64,000 bases of DNA. It comes from Solobacterium sp. UBA1761 (GTDB lineage: Bacteria; Bacillota_I; Bacilli_A; Erysipelotrichales; Erysipelotrichaceae). How positions within the stretch are numbered: position 1 is the first letter of the stretch; each line of letters opens with the position of its first letter. The stretch spans positions 1-64,000 of the forward strand of contig DCHD01000028.1 in assembly GCA_002315565.1 (NCBI GenBank), written 5' to 3'. A program made the position numbers and the translations under genes. The notes under the pieces were generated by a model that was given only the letters and a program-made list of their open reading frames with translations, searched no databases and was not told the origin of the DNA. This document shows positions 25,106 to 32,611 of the stretch, piece after piece.

Positions 25106-25120
25106 TATGAACTAAAACGA

Positions 25121-25142
25121 AAGCAGACTTAGTCTGCTTTTC
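25121..25142. terminator. Terminator after the rhomboid gene
   Basis: AAGCAGAC (25121-25128) and GTCTGCTT (25132-25139) flank a 3-nt loop, with T's following on the plus strand. Confidence 0.8.
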
Positions 25143-25175
25143 TATTTGTAAATTTTTTGCTGTATTTAAGAATCT

Positions 25176-26480
25176 CTATTTTATATTTTTACGAATTTCC
25201 GCCAACAGAACTTCTATTTCATTACACTGCTGTTTTTTTACTTTTGCCTCTCTGGCAAACTCTGGCCATCTTTTGACAGACATCTCAACTTCAGCGATTA
25301 TTTTCTCTGCCTTCAGGTGATTAATACTCATAGCTTCAGCACACTTAAGAAGGTCATTTCTGTTAATGTCTTTTGCTTTTCCATTAATTGTCATCTGATG
25401 TTTGCTTACCCAGATACTGTCTGGACGATAAGAAAAACACAGATCATAAGCTGGCGCCAAATGCCAAGTTCCATCACGTTTCATTAGAAAAGAGAAGTTT
25501 TTAACATGGTCATCACAGTTCAAAGCCAATACATTGAAAACCATCTGACGATAAAACTGTTCTATCTCATCCATACCTAAGTGGATTGTCCGACAGATTT
25601 GTGCTGCTTTTTCATAGCTGCAGCATCCAGGTGTTTTATAGTCAAGATGGGCAAGCGCACCCAATGTCTGCATATGAATTTTATCACCGGTATTCTCATC
25701 TCGATCAAAGCGCTTTGTCATAAAATGATATTTGTTATTATCTTCTAAAAGACGACATTCATTAATGTTGATTCCAGCATCTTTAGCCATTAAATAATAA
25801 GCATATTCAACACGTGTGAATCCTTTTGAATCAAGTTCACCATGGTCTCCATTCCCTTCAACCTCATCAAATTTTACAATCCAATAGTCATATCCTTTCT
25901 GCTTTGCGATTTGTCCAGAACGGATTTCACCAGTAACAGGATTCCAGGCAACGATTGCTTTCGCCCTTGCTCCACCTGCTGATGTACCAAATTTCAGTAA
26001 TGAAGCATAAGCCATTTCTTTGTCCTTTATAACAAGTTTTTCCCTGTTGGTCAGAACCATTGAGGCCAATTCGGCCATTTCATCAATATCTACTGTATCA
26101 TTTTCATCTGTTACTGGCCCATTGGCTGGAACATATTCCAAAGCCCCCATACCACGTTTTCCCATGTAGCAAAGTCTTTCAATAGGTGTAAAACTTTCAC
26201 GTGTACGGCCATTTGATTCAAGCCATGAATCAATAACCGCATTTCCGAACGAATCCGGCAAAGAATCAGCCAACAAACCTGGAAGCCCTTTAAATGTATC
26301 TCTGTTTAATGAAGGGAAACTGTATACACGATTGCTTAATGGCATACAGATTGGTGATAATTCAATTCCACTGTTCTGAAATTTACTGTCATATTCAAAT
26401 AAAGCTGCTGCATCATCATCATCAAATGAAGCAATGCCAATTCTTGTGCCCCACATATAAATTTCGGTAGTATGAATCAT
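25176..26480 (-). CDS. hipA: HipA-family serine/threonine kinase toxin
   Basis: This 434-residue kinase has the HipA N-terminal subdomain, a Gly-rich loop 'FGTSAGGARAKA' with S167 at the autophosphorylation position, the catalytic 'LNCDDHVKN' (D323/D324) and the metal-binding 'PAYDLCFS' (D346). E. coli HipA phosphorylates glutamyl-tRNA synthetase and causes growth arrest; this member may differ in target. It overlaps hipB by 4 bp (ATGA), so antitoxin precedes toxin as usual. All key residues appear present. It is moderately longer in the C-terminus than short HipT types. Confidence 0.9.
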   Translation of the reverse strand: MIHTTEIYMWGTRIGIASFDDDDAAALFEYDSKFQNSGIELSPICMPLSNRVYSFPSLNRDTFKGLPGLLADSLPDSFGNAVIDSWLESNGRTRESFTPIERLCYMGKRGMGALEYVPANGPVTDENDTVDIDEMAELASMVLTNREKLVIKDKEMAYASLLKFGTSAGGARAKAIVAWNPVTGEIRSGQIAKQKGYDYWIVKFDEVEGNGDHGELDSKGFTRVEYAYYLMAKDAGININECRLLEDNNKYHFMTKRFDRDENTGDKIHMQTLGALAHLDYKTPGCCSYEKAAQICRTIHLGMDEIEQFYRQMVFNVLALNCDDHVKNFSFLMKRDGTWHLAPAYDLCFSYRPDSIWVSKHQMTINGKAKDINRNDLLKCAEAMSINHLKAEKIIAEVEMSVKRWPEFAREAKVKKQQCNEIEVLLAEIRKNIK

Positions 26481-26818
26481 TTTTCATCACCCCACTTCCA
26501 TTGACTTTCTGTTTCCTGTTTTTTCTTTCGAACACGTAATACTGTCGTTTCATTATTAATATATGATGTCGGTCTGATTATCTTTTCAGGGAGCAGGTTA
26601 TCAACAGCGTTGATTGCCATTTCCGCACGAAGAACTTCGAACAGCACCGACAAAGTAACATCAAATCCATTTTCTAAATTTGAAATTGTTCTTACATGTA
26701 CTCCGGATTTTTTCGCCAATTCACTTTGGGTTAATCCTAATTCAATTCTCTGTTTTTTTATACGGCTACCTAGTTCACCAAGAATCTGTTTTGTTGAAAC
26801 TGTTTCATCAATCTTCAT
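26477..26818 (-). CDS. hipB: HipB-type XRE antitoxin
   Basis: This 113-residue DNA-binding protein has a Cro/C1-type helix-turn-helix at about residues 15-70 ('RIKKQRIELGLTQSELAKKSGVHVRTISNLENG'-like; turn 'SGVHVRTIS'). A C-terminal basic/Trp tail 'SQWKWGDEK' may contact the toxin. I begin at 26818, with AAAGGAG 7 nt upstream; the longer frame includes untranslated leader. It neutralises HipA and represses its own promoter by family precedent, and a palindrome overlaps the promoter. Confidence 0.88.
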   Translation of the reverse strand: MKIDETVSTKQILGELGSRIKKQRIELGLTQSELAKKSGVHVRTISNLENGFDVTLSVLFEVLRAEMAINAVDNLLPEKIIRPTSYINNETTVLRVRKKKQETESQWKWGDEK

Positions 26819-26848
26819 AACCGGACTCCTTTCACTGGCTTTATTATA

Positions 26849-26870
26849 ACATATCAACATTTTAATATGT
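26849..26870. promoter_or_regulatory. Candidate HipB operator overlapping the hipBA promoter
   Basis: ACATAT (26849-26854) and ATATGT (26865-26870) form an inverted repeat with a 10-bp spacer, partly overlapping a minus-strand TGTTATAAT extended -10. The region 26871-26950 beyond is very AT-rich and shows nothing else I can name. Confidence 0.45.
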
Positions 26871-26952
26871 ATTTTATTGTGTTTTATATATTTATTATAT
26901 ATTTATCAAGCATTATATTACATTTTATATTGAATAGTTGATGAACTACAAA

Positions 26953-26978
26953 AGAAAAAGCAGACATAGTCCGCTTCA
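26953..26978 (-). terminator. Terminator of the PHP phosphatase gene
   Basis: On the minus strand AAGCGGAC-TAT-GTCTGCTT (one G-T wobble) is followed by a T-rich tract. Confidence 0.7.
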
Positions 26979-26994
26979 TCTGATAAATTCAGAA

Positions 26995-27804
26995 TCAGAT
27001 CTTAACTTTTCTTATTCTTTCATCCGCTTCTTTAATGAATAATCCAACCTCTTCAGGATGATGTCCATCAGAACAGGTGATGATTTCAACACCCTTTTCT
27101 TTAAAAACTTTTAAGAGTTCATCAGATAGACCCAGATCATTATGGTGATACTTATAATGACAGCGGACATTGTTTTCAGCTTTCATCTTCTTTTCTATAA
27201 GCTTATCCGCCAATGCATTATAGGTTTCTATTAGTTCATATGTCGGATAATAGTCAAACATCTTCACCGTATCAGGATGGCCAAGCTGTGTAAATAAGCC
27301 CGAATCCACAAGATGCATAATCCTTATATAATAGTGGCGGTATATTTCATCTGTATCATATCTTTCCCATAAAAGTTCTTTTGAGAAAGGCATATCGTAG
27401 AGTATTCCATCAATCGAATGAACTGAACCCACCACAAAGTCAAAGTTATATTTTTTTAATACATTCCTGATAAGTTCTTCTGAATCTTCGGTATAGCACA
27501 CTTCAAGGCCATACTTTACTTTAACAGGAAGATCCATCTTTTTTACTTCTTCCATTACTTCTGTATATTCGTCCAGAGTGTTATGGAATTTCATTTCTTT
27601 ATTTTCTAACCAGTTCTTCTGTACTTCTATTTTTTTAAGCGGTTCATACATCTTTTCAAACTCTTTAAAACGGTGAGTATGGTCAAGTATCTGAATCTCA
27701 CTTATTCCTTTTTTATGTGCAGCATCAACAAACTCAAGAACATACTCCTTACTTAAAGGTCCATATTCAAGATGCATGTGTCCATCAATCAGTTTAGTTT
27801 CCAT
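26995..27804 (-). CDS. PHP-domain phosphatase, histidinol-phosphatase-like
   Basis: This 269-residue PHP-fold hydrolase has metal-binding motifs 'DGHMHLEYG' (8-16), 'DHTH', 'GLEVCY', 'VGSVHSIDG', 'QLGHPDT' and 'CSDGHHPEEVG', which is the HisK arrangement. It may be histidinol phosphatase, but no other his genes are near, so another phosphomonoester is possible. There is no ribosome site; TATACA lies 6 nt before the ATG. Its start is only 22 bp from the divergent yitT-like start. Confidence 0.82.
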   Translation of the reverse strand: METKLIDGHMHLEYGPLSKEYVLEFVDAAHKKGISEIQILDHTHRFKEFEKMYEPLKKIEVQKNWLENKEMKFHNTLDEYTEVMEEVKKMDLPVKVKYGLEVCYTEDSEELIRNVLKKYNFDFVVGSVHSIDGILYDMPFSKELLWERYDTDEIYRHYYIRIMHLVDSGLFTQLGHPDTVKMFDYYPTYELIETYNALADKLIEKKMKAENNVRCHYKYHHNDLGLSDELLKVFKEKGVEIITCSDGHHPEEVGLFIKEADERIRKVKI

Positions 27805-27826
27805 ATCTTATGTATATTATTGTAAA
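27805..27826. promoter_or_regulatory. 22-bp divergent double promoter with overlapping -10 elements
   Basis: The minus strand has TATACA (complement of 27811-27816) then TAAGAT and the PHP ATG. The plus strand has TATTAT (27815-27820) then TGTAAA and the YitT ATG. The two hexamers share two base pairs, so the promoters should be mutually exclusive, and both transcripts should be leaderless. Confidence 0.55.
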
Positions 27827-28681
27827 ATGAATTACGTGAAAACACTAAAGAAAATTATTTTTATTGAAATAGGAACATTTCTCTTCGCGATAGCAGTCGG
27901 CATGTTTCTTCTTCCAGGAGAAATACTGACCGGTGGCGTAGCGGGTGTTACAACTCTGCTTAGACCATTTATCACAATTGATGAGGATATTCTTACCGTT
28001 ATTATCTCTTCATCACTGTTCGCGATTGGATCTCTGGTTTTAGGGAAAGAGTTTCTGGTAACTACGGCTGTTCACTCTTTGACTTATCCGTTTATTCTTT
28101 TGTTTGTTACAAGAGTAATTCCTGCCTATGAAGTAGAACCGATTCTGGCAGCACTATATGGCGGAATCATCGGCGGTATCGGTATCGGCATCATCTTCAG
28201 ACAGGGCGGTTCAACTGGAGGCATGGATGTACCTCCGCTTATTGTTCAGAAATTCTTCAAGGTAAAAGCTTCTACCGGCATCATGGTACTTGATGCACTG
28301 TCTGTTCTGGCGGGCCTTATTATCTACGATTTAAACGGTGTACTTATCGGACTGATATCGGTATATCTTACAACCTTCGCTATGGAAAGAACTATCTCTT
28401 TCTATAACGGCATAGTTGCCAAGAAGTTTGAAATCATCTCTGACAAATATAAAGAAATAGCTGAAGATATCCACACAGTTTTGGAAAGAGGCACAACAGT
28501 CATAACTGCACAGGGTGGATATACCAATGCAGAAAGAAAGATGCTTGTCTGCATCGTTCCTGAAGAACAGTATATGGATGTAAAAGCCATCATCGATAAA
28601 CACGATCCTAAAGCCTTTGTCATCATGACCGAAACCAAGGATGTCAACGGTGAAGGATTCACATTCACTCCAAGATTATAA
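27827..28681 (+). CDS. YitT-family membrane protein with DUF2179 domain
   Basis: This 284-residue protein has five to six TM helices over residues 1-200 ('GMFLLPGEILTGGVAGVTTLL', 'GGIGIGIIFRQGGSTGGMDV'). The C-terminal cytosolic DUF2179 domain begins near 205 ('KKFEIISDKYKEIAEDIHT', 'MLVCIVPEEQY', 'FVIMTETKDVNGEGF'), as in B. subtilis YitT/YpjC relatives. The function is unknown; transporters have been proposed. I choose the ATG at 27827 over 27776, which lies inside the divergent gene, because a -10 hexamer sits 6 nt before it. Confidence 0.82.
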   Translation: MNYVKTLKKIIFIEIGTFLFAIAVGMFLLPGEILTGGVAGVTTLLRPFITIDEDILTVIISSSLFAIGSLVLGKEFLVTTAVHSLTYPFILLFVTRVIPAYEVEPILAALYGGIIGGIGIGIIFRQGGSTGGMDVPPLIVQKFFKVKASTGIMVLDALSVLAGLIIYDLNGVLIGLISVYLTTFAMERTISFYNGIVAKKFEIISDKYKEIAEDIHTVLERGTTVITAQGGYTNAERKMLVCIVPEEQYMDVKAIIDKHDPKAFVIMTETKDVNGEGFTFTPRL

Positions 28682-28712
28682 AAGCACAGTTCATCATTTG
28701 ACTGTGCTTTTC
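28681..28712. terminator. Bidirectional terminator
   Basis: AAAGCACAGT (28681-28690) pairs perfectly with ACTGTGCTTT (28701-28710), between the convergent YitT gene and the 104-residue orphan. Confidence 0.8.
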
Positions 28713-28731
28713 AATTGTCTTTTACCTGCTA

Positions 28732-29046
28732 TCAGTTAGTCCAATTGCGGCTGTTTTCGAAGTCGTCATGTCCCTGGTGATTGCACCACACAAATGCACC
28801 AGATACACTGTCCATATGGTACCAGCCTTCTTTCCCGGACTGATCACTGAATTGTCCCTTAAGATAATTCATATCGGTTTTTGTAGTTGTGTCTGTTCGG
28901 TAAATGGTTCCGCTGAAAGCTTCATCAGGATATTCCTGTGTTCCATGAATTCTGAAATGTTCTGCATCCAGAAATTCACATTCATTTGATGAAGTGGCAA
29001 TTACATCATCATTGGATAGTTTAATAATTTCAATTTTTAATTGCAT
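28732..29046 (-). CDS. Hypothetical 104-residue acidic protein
   Basis: I do not recognise this protein. It is soluble, acidic, without signal peptide, and ends in a His/Asp/Asn/Trp-rich tail ('CNHQGHDDFENSRNWTN'). The middle segment has alternating polar and aromatic residues consistent with beta structure. A good ribosome site (GAGGAA) and a TAGAAT -10 with an upstream 11-bp direct repeat support expression. Neighbours give no functional hint. Confidence 0.6.
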   Translation of the reverse strand: MQLKIEIIKLSNDDVIATSSNECEFLDAEHFRIHGTQEYPDEAFSGTIYRTDTTTKTDMNYLKGQFSDQSGKEGWYHMDSVSGAFVWCNHQGHDDFENSRNWTN

Positions 29047-29064
29047 AGTATTTTCCTCATATTA

Positions 29065-29097
29065 ATTCTATGCACTATGTGTCGCACTACTGTCGCA
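29065..29097 (-). promoter_or_regulatory. Promoter with 11-bp-spaced direct repeat upstream of the orphan
   Basis: TGTCGCA occurs at 29080-29086 and 29091-29097, one helical turn apart, just upstream of a minus-strand TAGAAT (29065-29070). The repeats could bind a regulator on one DNA face. Confidence 0.4.
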
Positions 29098-29137
29098 TAT
29101 CTGACTGTTTTTAAAAATAAAATATCTTTTTTGGTAT

Positions 29138-30115
29138 CTACAGGCACTTGATTATATCTACCGCATTACTTGCAGCACCTTTTCTGATCTGATCACCGGA
29201 ACAGAATAAGGCAATGCCGCCATCCAGTACTCTGTCCTCTCTTATTCTTCCTACATAGACCAGATTCTGATCGGTTGTAATAAGTGGCATAGGGAATTTC
29301 TTTTCATCAAGTTCATCATAGAGAACTACACCCTTTTCGTTTGCTACAGCCTTTCTTACTTCTTCAACACTCAGTTCTCTTTCACACTGTACTGATACAG
29401 AAATTGAATGAGATCTCATTACCGGTACACGTACACAGGTACAGGTACATTTCATTTCCGGAAGATGCATAATCTTTCTTCCTTCATTTTCCATCTTCAT
29501 CTCTTCAGTTGTGTAGAGATTGTCTACTGGTGAGCCGATATATGGAATACAGTTATAGGCAATCTGATATGGGAATACTTTAGGCTCGTATGAGTCATCT
29601 TTAAGTTCACCTTCAAGCTCATCAATACCGCCTTTACCGGCACCTGATACTGCCTGGAATGTTGAGGCAACCATCTTCTTGATTGGACTTAACTTATTGA
29701 TCGCGTTAACTGCCATTAATGTAATGATTGTTGAACAGTTGGGATTGGAAATAATACCATTATGTTTCTTGGCATCTTCCCCGTTTATCTCAGGAATTAC
29801 CAGCGGTACATCATCATTCATTCTGAAAGCACTTGAGTTATCAATAAACACTGCACCAGCTTCTTTAATATATGGAGCATATTCTTTAGCTAAAGCATTA
29901 CTTACGGCACCAAGCACAATGTCCATGCCTTTGAATGAATCTTTGCTTAATTCTTCGACAGCTATTTCTCTGTCTTTGAATTTTATTTTCTGACCGACTG
30001 ATCTGGCACTTGCCAAAAGTCTCAGTTCTCCTACTTCAATATTTTCTTCTTCAAGGCACTCTATCATCTGTCTGCCGACAGCTCCAGTTGCGCCCATTAC
30101 TGCGATATTTCTCAT
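29138..30115 (-). CDS. asd: Aspartate-semialdehyde dehydrogenase
   Basis: This 325-residue enzyme converts aspartyl phosphate to aspartate semialdehyde. The N-terminal 'VMGATGAVGRQMIECLEEE' NADP site, catalytic Cys127 in 'SNPNCSTI', and 'TFQAVSGAGKGGIDEL' are characteristic. I start at 30115, where the ATGA overlaps the lysC stop and GGGGG lies 8 nt upstream; the longer frame runs into lysC. It is the third gene of the hom-lysC-asd operon, which supplies lysine, DAP for peptidoglycan, threonine and methionine. Confidence 0.95.
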   Translation of the reverse strand: MRNIAVMGATGAVGRQMIECLEEENIEVGELRLLASARSVGQKIKFKDREIAVEELSKDSFKGMDIVLGAVSNALAKEYAPYIKEAGAVFIDNSSAFRMNDDVPLVIPEINGEDAKKHNGIISNPNCSTIITLMAVNAINKLSPIKKMVASTFQAVSGAGKGGIDELEGELKDDSYEPKVFPYQIAYNCIPYIGSPVDNLYTTEEMKMENEGRKIMHLPEMKCTCTCVRVPVMRSHSISVSVQCERELSVEEVRKAVANEKGVVLYDELDEKKFPMPLITTDQNLVYVGRIREDRVLDGGIALFCSGDQIRKGAASNAVDIIKCL

Positions 30116-31425
30116 TTTACAAACCCCCTGTAAATACACTCCAATGCTCTATTGAAGTCTTCATCATCGACACCGACAATAATTGAGATTTCATCAGCGC
30201 CCTGAGCGATAGTCTTGATATTGATGTCGTTCTCTCCAAGTAAAGAGAACAGTTTTCCAGCCATACCTTTACGCTGTTTCATATTGCGTCCTACAGCACA
30301 TAGCAGTGAAAGTCTGTCATATACGGAAACATCTTCACATTCCAGTTTTGTTCTGATGTCATTGGCAATCTCGTAGATGCTGTTTTTGACATCATTCTTA
30401 TCTACAACAATTGAATAAGAGTCAATCGATGTTGTAAGTAAGACAACCGGAACCTTATAGCTGTCAAATACGGCCAATACTTTAGAAAGGAATCCAACTT
30501 CACTTGTCGCATTGTTCTTGGCAAGCGATACAACTGAGAAATCTTTCCTTCCGGTTATTCCGGTGATGGCGCTGTTGTCTTTTTCATCATCAACACTTGA
30601 GACAATCATTGTACCTTTATCAGATGGTTTATTGGTGTTGCGGATATTGATTGGAATATGTTTTTCCTTTACCGGGAAGATTGATTCATCATGGAGTACA
30701 CTTGCACCCATGTATGACATTTCTCTTAATTCGGCATAGGTGATAGTTTCAATCTTTGCCGGATTCTTGATGAATCTTGGATCAGCAACGTAGATTCCCG
30801 ATACATCAGTCCAGTTTTCATAAACATCGGCATCAACAATGCTGGCAAGTAAGGAACCAGTAATATCTGATCCGCCTCTTGACATAGTCTTGATTATGCC
30901 GTTTGGAAGTACACCATAGAAACCAGGCACAACAATCTTCTTCTTTGTTTCCAGATATGGAGTAAATTTCTCTTTGGTCAAATCAATATTTAAAGTTCCA
31001 TCATAGTTGAAACACACAATGTTCTTGGCATCAACAAATTCTGCGCCTAGATATTCTGCTAAGAGCCTGCATGAAAGATATTCACCTCTTGAGATAATCT
31101 CATCTGGATTGCCCTTTCTTTCAAGAAGTTCTCTCAGATTTTCTATTTCCGGTTTAAGATCAAAAGACAGTTTCAATTCATCAATAACTGCCTGATGTTT
31201 CTTTTCAATTTCTTCAAGAATTTCATCATAGCTCATACCATATTTCTTATGCGCCAGACACAGATATAAAAGATCAGTAACTTTATGATCTTCCTTATCA
31301 GCTTTACCCAAAGCTGAAGCTACAATAATCTTTCTTTCTTTTTCTTCTGAAACAATATTCTTTATCTTTTCAAACTGTGCCGCATTGGCAACAGATGAAC
31401 CACCAAATTTACATACCTTTAACAT
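30112..31425 (-). CDS. lysC: Aspartate kinase
   Basis: This 437-residue monofunctional aspartokinase has 'VCKFGGSSVANA' at the start, 'SRGGSDITGSLLA' in the active site, and two C-terminal ACT domains (from about 300: 'SEVGFLSKVLAVFDSYKVPV', 'GKLFSLLGENDINIKTIAQG'), implying feedback by an end-product amino acid. It overlaps hom by 7 bp and asd by 4 bp. GGAGA precedes the ATG. No lysine riboswitch precedes this operon, unlike many lysC genes. Confidence 0.95.
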   Translation of the reverse strand: MLKVCKFGGSSVANAAQFEKIKNIVSEEKERKIIVASALGKADKEDHKVTDLLYLCLAHKKYGMSYDEILEEIEKKHQAVIDELKLSFDLKPEIENLRELLERKGNPDEIISRGEYLSCRLLAEYLGAEFVDAKNIVCFNYDGTLNIDLTKEKFTPYLETKKKIVVPGFYGVLPNGIIKTMSRGGSDITGSLLASIVDADVYENWTDVSGIYVADPRFIKNPAKIETITYAELREMSYMGASVLHDESIFPVKEKHIPINIRNTNKPSDKGTMIVSSVDDEKDNSAITGITGRKDFSVVSLAKNNATSEVGFLSKVLAVFDSYKVPVVLLTTSIDSYSIVVDKNDVKNSIYEIANDIRTKLECEDVSVYDRLSLLCAVGRNMKQRKGMAGKLFSLLGENDINIKTIAQGADEISIIVGVDDEDFNRALECIYRGFVK

Positions 31426-32525
31426 TCAATTTCTCCTACAAAGTCTTCTTTAGAAATTATATTCTTAAGTTCAGCAATGCTCATCTTCTTCGTGATTACC
31501 GCATTACCAATTCTTTCTTTAATATATTTATCTTCTATCGTATTTCTGCTTCTGATGTAGAAACATGACTTCAGCGTTTCATAATCAGGTTTGATATCAC
31601 CTTTAAAATCAACACGATAAGGAGTATCAATCATCTGAATATCTCTGATTACTGAAGATGCGGTAGGTAACGAGCCTGCGCCCTGACCGATCAGTGATAA
31701 CTGACCAAGATTTTTCACATCAGCAATAAAACAGTTATAGTTTTCCTTTATTGAATAGAATATACTGTCTGAACCCACAAATGTCGGAATAACATATACG
31801 GCAATACCCTTATCTGTCTTTATTCCTTTTCCAAGAAGAACTACTTTCTTATCATTGTTTTTGGCATATTCCATATCTTCTTTACTGTAATATCTGATAC
31901 CCTTTACAAAGATATCAGAAAGATTCATATGCATTTCATATCCTACACCTAAAGAAAGAAGTGACTTGTTTGCGGTATCAACACCATCGATGTCATCAGA
32001 CGGATCAGCTTCCGCATAGCCAAGTTCCTGAGCTTTCTTAAGTGCTTCTTCAAAACCAAGATTTTCATAATACATCTTATGAAGGATATAATTGCTGGTA
32101 CCGTTCATTATGCCTTTATATGAATATAGTTCATCAGAGTTTCTGATGCATGCAAGTTCCTTAAGCCAAGGTATTCCTCCACCACAGGCACTTGAATAAA
32201 GGAAGTGCACTTTATATTTATCAGCCAACTGTACAAGTTCTTCATAATGCTTGGCAATCATTTTCTTATTCGAAGAAATGAAATGCTTACCATGTTCTAT
32301 TGCTTTCTTTGCAAAAGTAAAAGCCGGTTCATCGCCACCGATACATTCAAGTACCAGGTCCGTATTCTTATCTTCAACAATCTCATCGATTGAACGGGTC
32401 ATATTTGGTTTGGTCAGTTCATCAATATCTCTCATCAGAATATATCTGACTTCAATACCATTTTCACCTGCTAGTTTTTCGACACCTTTGCCGATAGTTC
32501 CATAACCTAATATCGCAATATTCAT
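31419..32525 (-). CDS. hom: Homoserine dehydrogenase
   Basis: This 368-residue enzyme reduces aspartate semialdehyde to homoserine. It has the Rossmann motif 'ILGYGTIGKGV' and the catalytic region 'NGTSNYILHKMYYENLGFEEALKKAQELGYAEADPSDDIDG'. There is no C-terminal ACT domain of full size, so regulation may sit in LysC. It heads the minus-strand operon; GAGGTAATT is the ribosome site. A palindrome lies just upstream, shared with the divergent thrC operon. Confidence 0.94.
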   Translation of the reverse strand: MNIAILGYGTIGKGVEKLAGENGIEVRYILMRDIDELTKPNMTRSIDEIVEDKNTDLVLECIGGDEPAFTFAKKAIEHGKHFISSNKKMIAKHYEELVQLADKYKVHFLYSSACGGGIPWLKELACIRNSDELYSYKGIMNGTSNYILHKMYYENLGFEEALKKAQELGYAEADPSDDIDGVDTANKSLLSLGVGYEMHMNLSDIFVKGIRYYSKEDMEYAKNNDKKVVLLGKGIKTDKGIAVYVIPTFVGSDSIFYSIKENYNCFIADVKNLGQLSLIGQGAGSLPTASSVIRDIQMIDTPYRVDFKGDIKPDYETLKSCFYIRSRNTIEDKYIKERIGNAVITKKMSIAELKNIISKEDFVGEIEC

Positions 32526-32539
32526 AATTACCTCTGTCC

Positions 32540-32583
32540 GTGATACACATACACTTGTATATCACATAAAAACATAGTATCAT
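32540..32583. promoter_or_regulatory. Shared operator-like palindrome and thrC promoter in the hom/thrC divergent region
   Basis: GTGATACACA (32540-32549) and TGTATATCAC (32556-32565) form a 26-bp inverted repeat with one mismatch. The thrC promoter TTGTAT (32555-32560), a 17-bp spacer and TATCAT (32578-32583) overlaps its right arm. The palindrome is also close upstream of the hom start, so one regulator could control both operons. Confidence 0.6.
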
Positions 32584-32611
32584 TTTAATTGTGTTTTAAC
32601 AAGGAGATTTT

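Noticed and set aside
26871..26950. Possible small RNA or AT-rich origin-like region
   Set aside because: It is AT-rich without DnaA boxes, hairpins or repeats that would support a call.
29138..32525. Lysine riboswitch or T-box upstream of hom-lysC-asd
   Set aside because: The 86-bp divergent gap holds only a palindrome and promoters, too short for either RNA element.
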